Source of the DNA: Pseudomonas putida
Lineage (GTDB): Bacteria; Pseudomonadota; Gammaproteobacteria; Pseudomonadales; Pseudomonadaceae
Length of the DNA stretch: 64,000 nt
Assembly: GCA_041879295.1 (NCBI GenBank)
Contig: CP047153.1
Coordinates: 124,001 to 188,000 of the forward strand
Reading direction: 5' to 3'
Under the pieces are notes generated by a model. The model did no database searches and was not told where the DNA came from. It saw only the letters and a list, made by a program, of their open reading frames with translations. The position numbers and the translations under genes were made by a program. Below, one piece after another: positions 63,749 through 64,000 of this stretch (position 1 is the stretch's first letter; every line of letters starts with the position of its first letter).

Positions 63749-64000
63749 TGAAAGCTCCATTCGAACGACTCAAGCGTATGCGTACGCGTGAAGGATTACT
63801 AAAAAACATTCTAGTATCGGCGCTATTGTCTATCGCCGCCTTGCCCAGTGTTGTCTATGCGGATGTCGACAGCGGATCTCCGAGGTTCATCGAGCGCAAA
63901 GCTGAGGGGTGGTTTTTCTACAAAGATCCAAAAGAGACTGCACCGCCTCCGCCATTAATCCGTCAAGAGCCCAAAGCTCCCAGCGAAAAACCTGACTCCA
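63748..64000 (+). CDS. traF: F-type TraF (partial, N-terminus)
   Basis: ATG at 63748 overlaps the preceding stop (TGATG) and the frame is open to the window end (84 codons). Basic N-terminus, signal segment ending SVVYA, then RFIERKAEGWFFYKDP, which matches the GWxxYxDP start of F-type TraF, a thioredoxin-fold periplasmic pilus assembly protein. Pro-rich stretch follows. Confidence 0.75.
   Translation, partial: MKAPFERLKRMRTREGLLKNILVSALLSIAALPSVVYADVDSGSPRFIERKAEGWFFYKDPKETAPPPPLIRQEPKAPSEKPDS

Noticed and set aside
63774..63790. GCGTATGCGTACGCGTG, a match to the regulatory box
   Set aside because: It lies inside the start of the traF coding region (codons KRMRTR) with no -10 and no TTATG end; probably chance.
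1..64000. CRISPR arrays, tRNA or rRNA genes, IS-type transposases
   Set aside because: I looked for regularly spaced repeats, tRNA-like CCA ends and DDE transposase motifs and found none.

Overview
The window reads as part of a large conjugative plasmid, or a closely related integrative element, of a Pseudomonas-like gammaproteobacterium. The basis is an F-type conjugation gene set, plasmid-borne copies of recombination and replication genes (rdgC, ligA, a CHC2/TOPRIM primase-like gene, a DUF1071-like annealing protein, a ParB-like gene), many orphan genes with no chromosomal housekeeping neighbours, and no rRNA or tRNA genes. The host genus is an inference from general sequence style, not from a marker gene.

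Layout. 1-2,030: two overlapping tyrosine recombinase genes facing left, abutting the 3' remnant of a cytosine-C5 DNA methyltransferase. 2,100-12,630: short operons of orphan genes, many encoding small membrane proteins, plus a LepB-type signal peptidase and two HTH proteins. 12,670-15,770 (minus strand): a ParB-like protein, two unknowns and an M50 site-2-protease-like gene. 16,970-19,312: an autotransporter with HAF-like repeats. 19,500-34,400: a long run of mostly single-gene units, usually closed by its own terminator and often opened by a conserved leader. 34,670-40,300: a degenerate tyrosine recombinase, a nuclease-like gene and more orphans. 40,360-46,290: a SprT-like gene, dsbC-traW-traU-trbC, and rdgC. 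46,410-50,220: ligA, a primase-like gene and an M15 peptidase. 50,270-55,150 (minus strand): an unknown, two tandem coupling-protein paralogues and a DUF1071-like annealing protein. 55,380-64,000: ompA-like, traL-E-K-B-V-pilin-traC, trbI, an S26 peptidase and the start of traF.

Two sequence systems tie the window together. First, about 17 gene starts are preceded by a sigma70-like -10 (TATTAT or similar) running into a partly palindromic box TACGYGTTATGTATC. It lies in front of tra operons, rdgC/ligA, the annealing protein, the ParB-like gene and several orphan operons, so I infer a plasmid-wide regulon. Second, about 19 genes, mostly orphans, carry a 5' leader of the form TGTGNNGCATCYCC, then a loop (CAAGTTCAAC or AGACCAAC), then the Shine-Dalgarno. 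In most copies the CATCYCC arm can pair with the ribosome-binding site, and the paired bases change together between copies. I infer a family of RNA hairpins that control translation. Together with conserved 3' flanks and terminators, these leaders give the orphan genes a cassette-like organisation.

All calls are by eye from sequence. No alignments, database searches or folding calculations were run.
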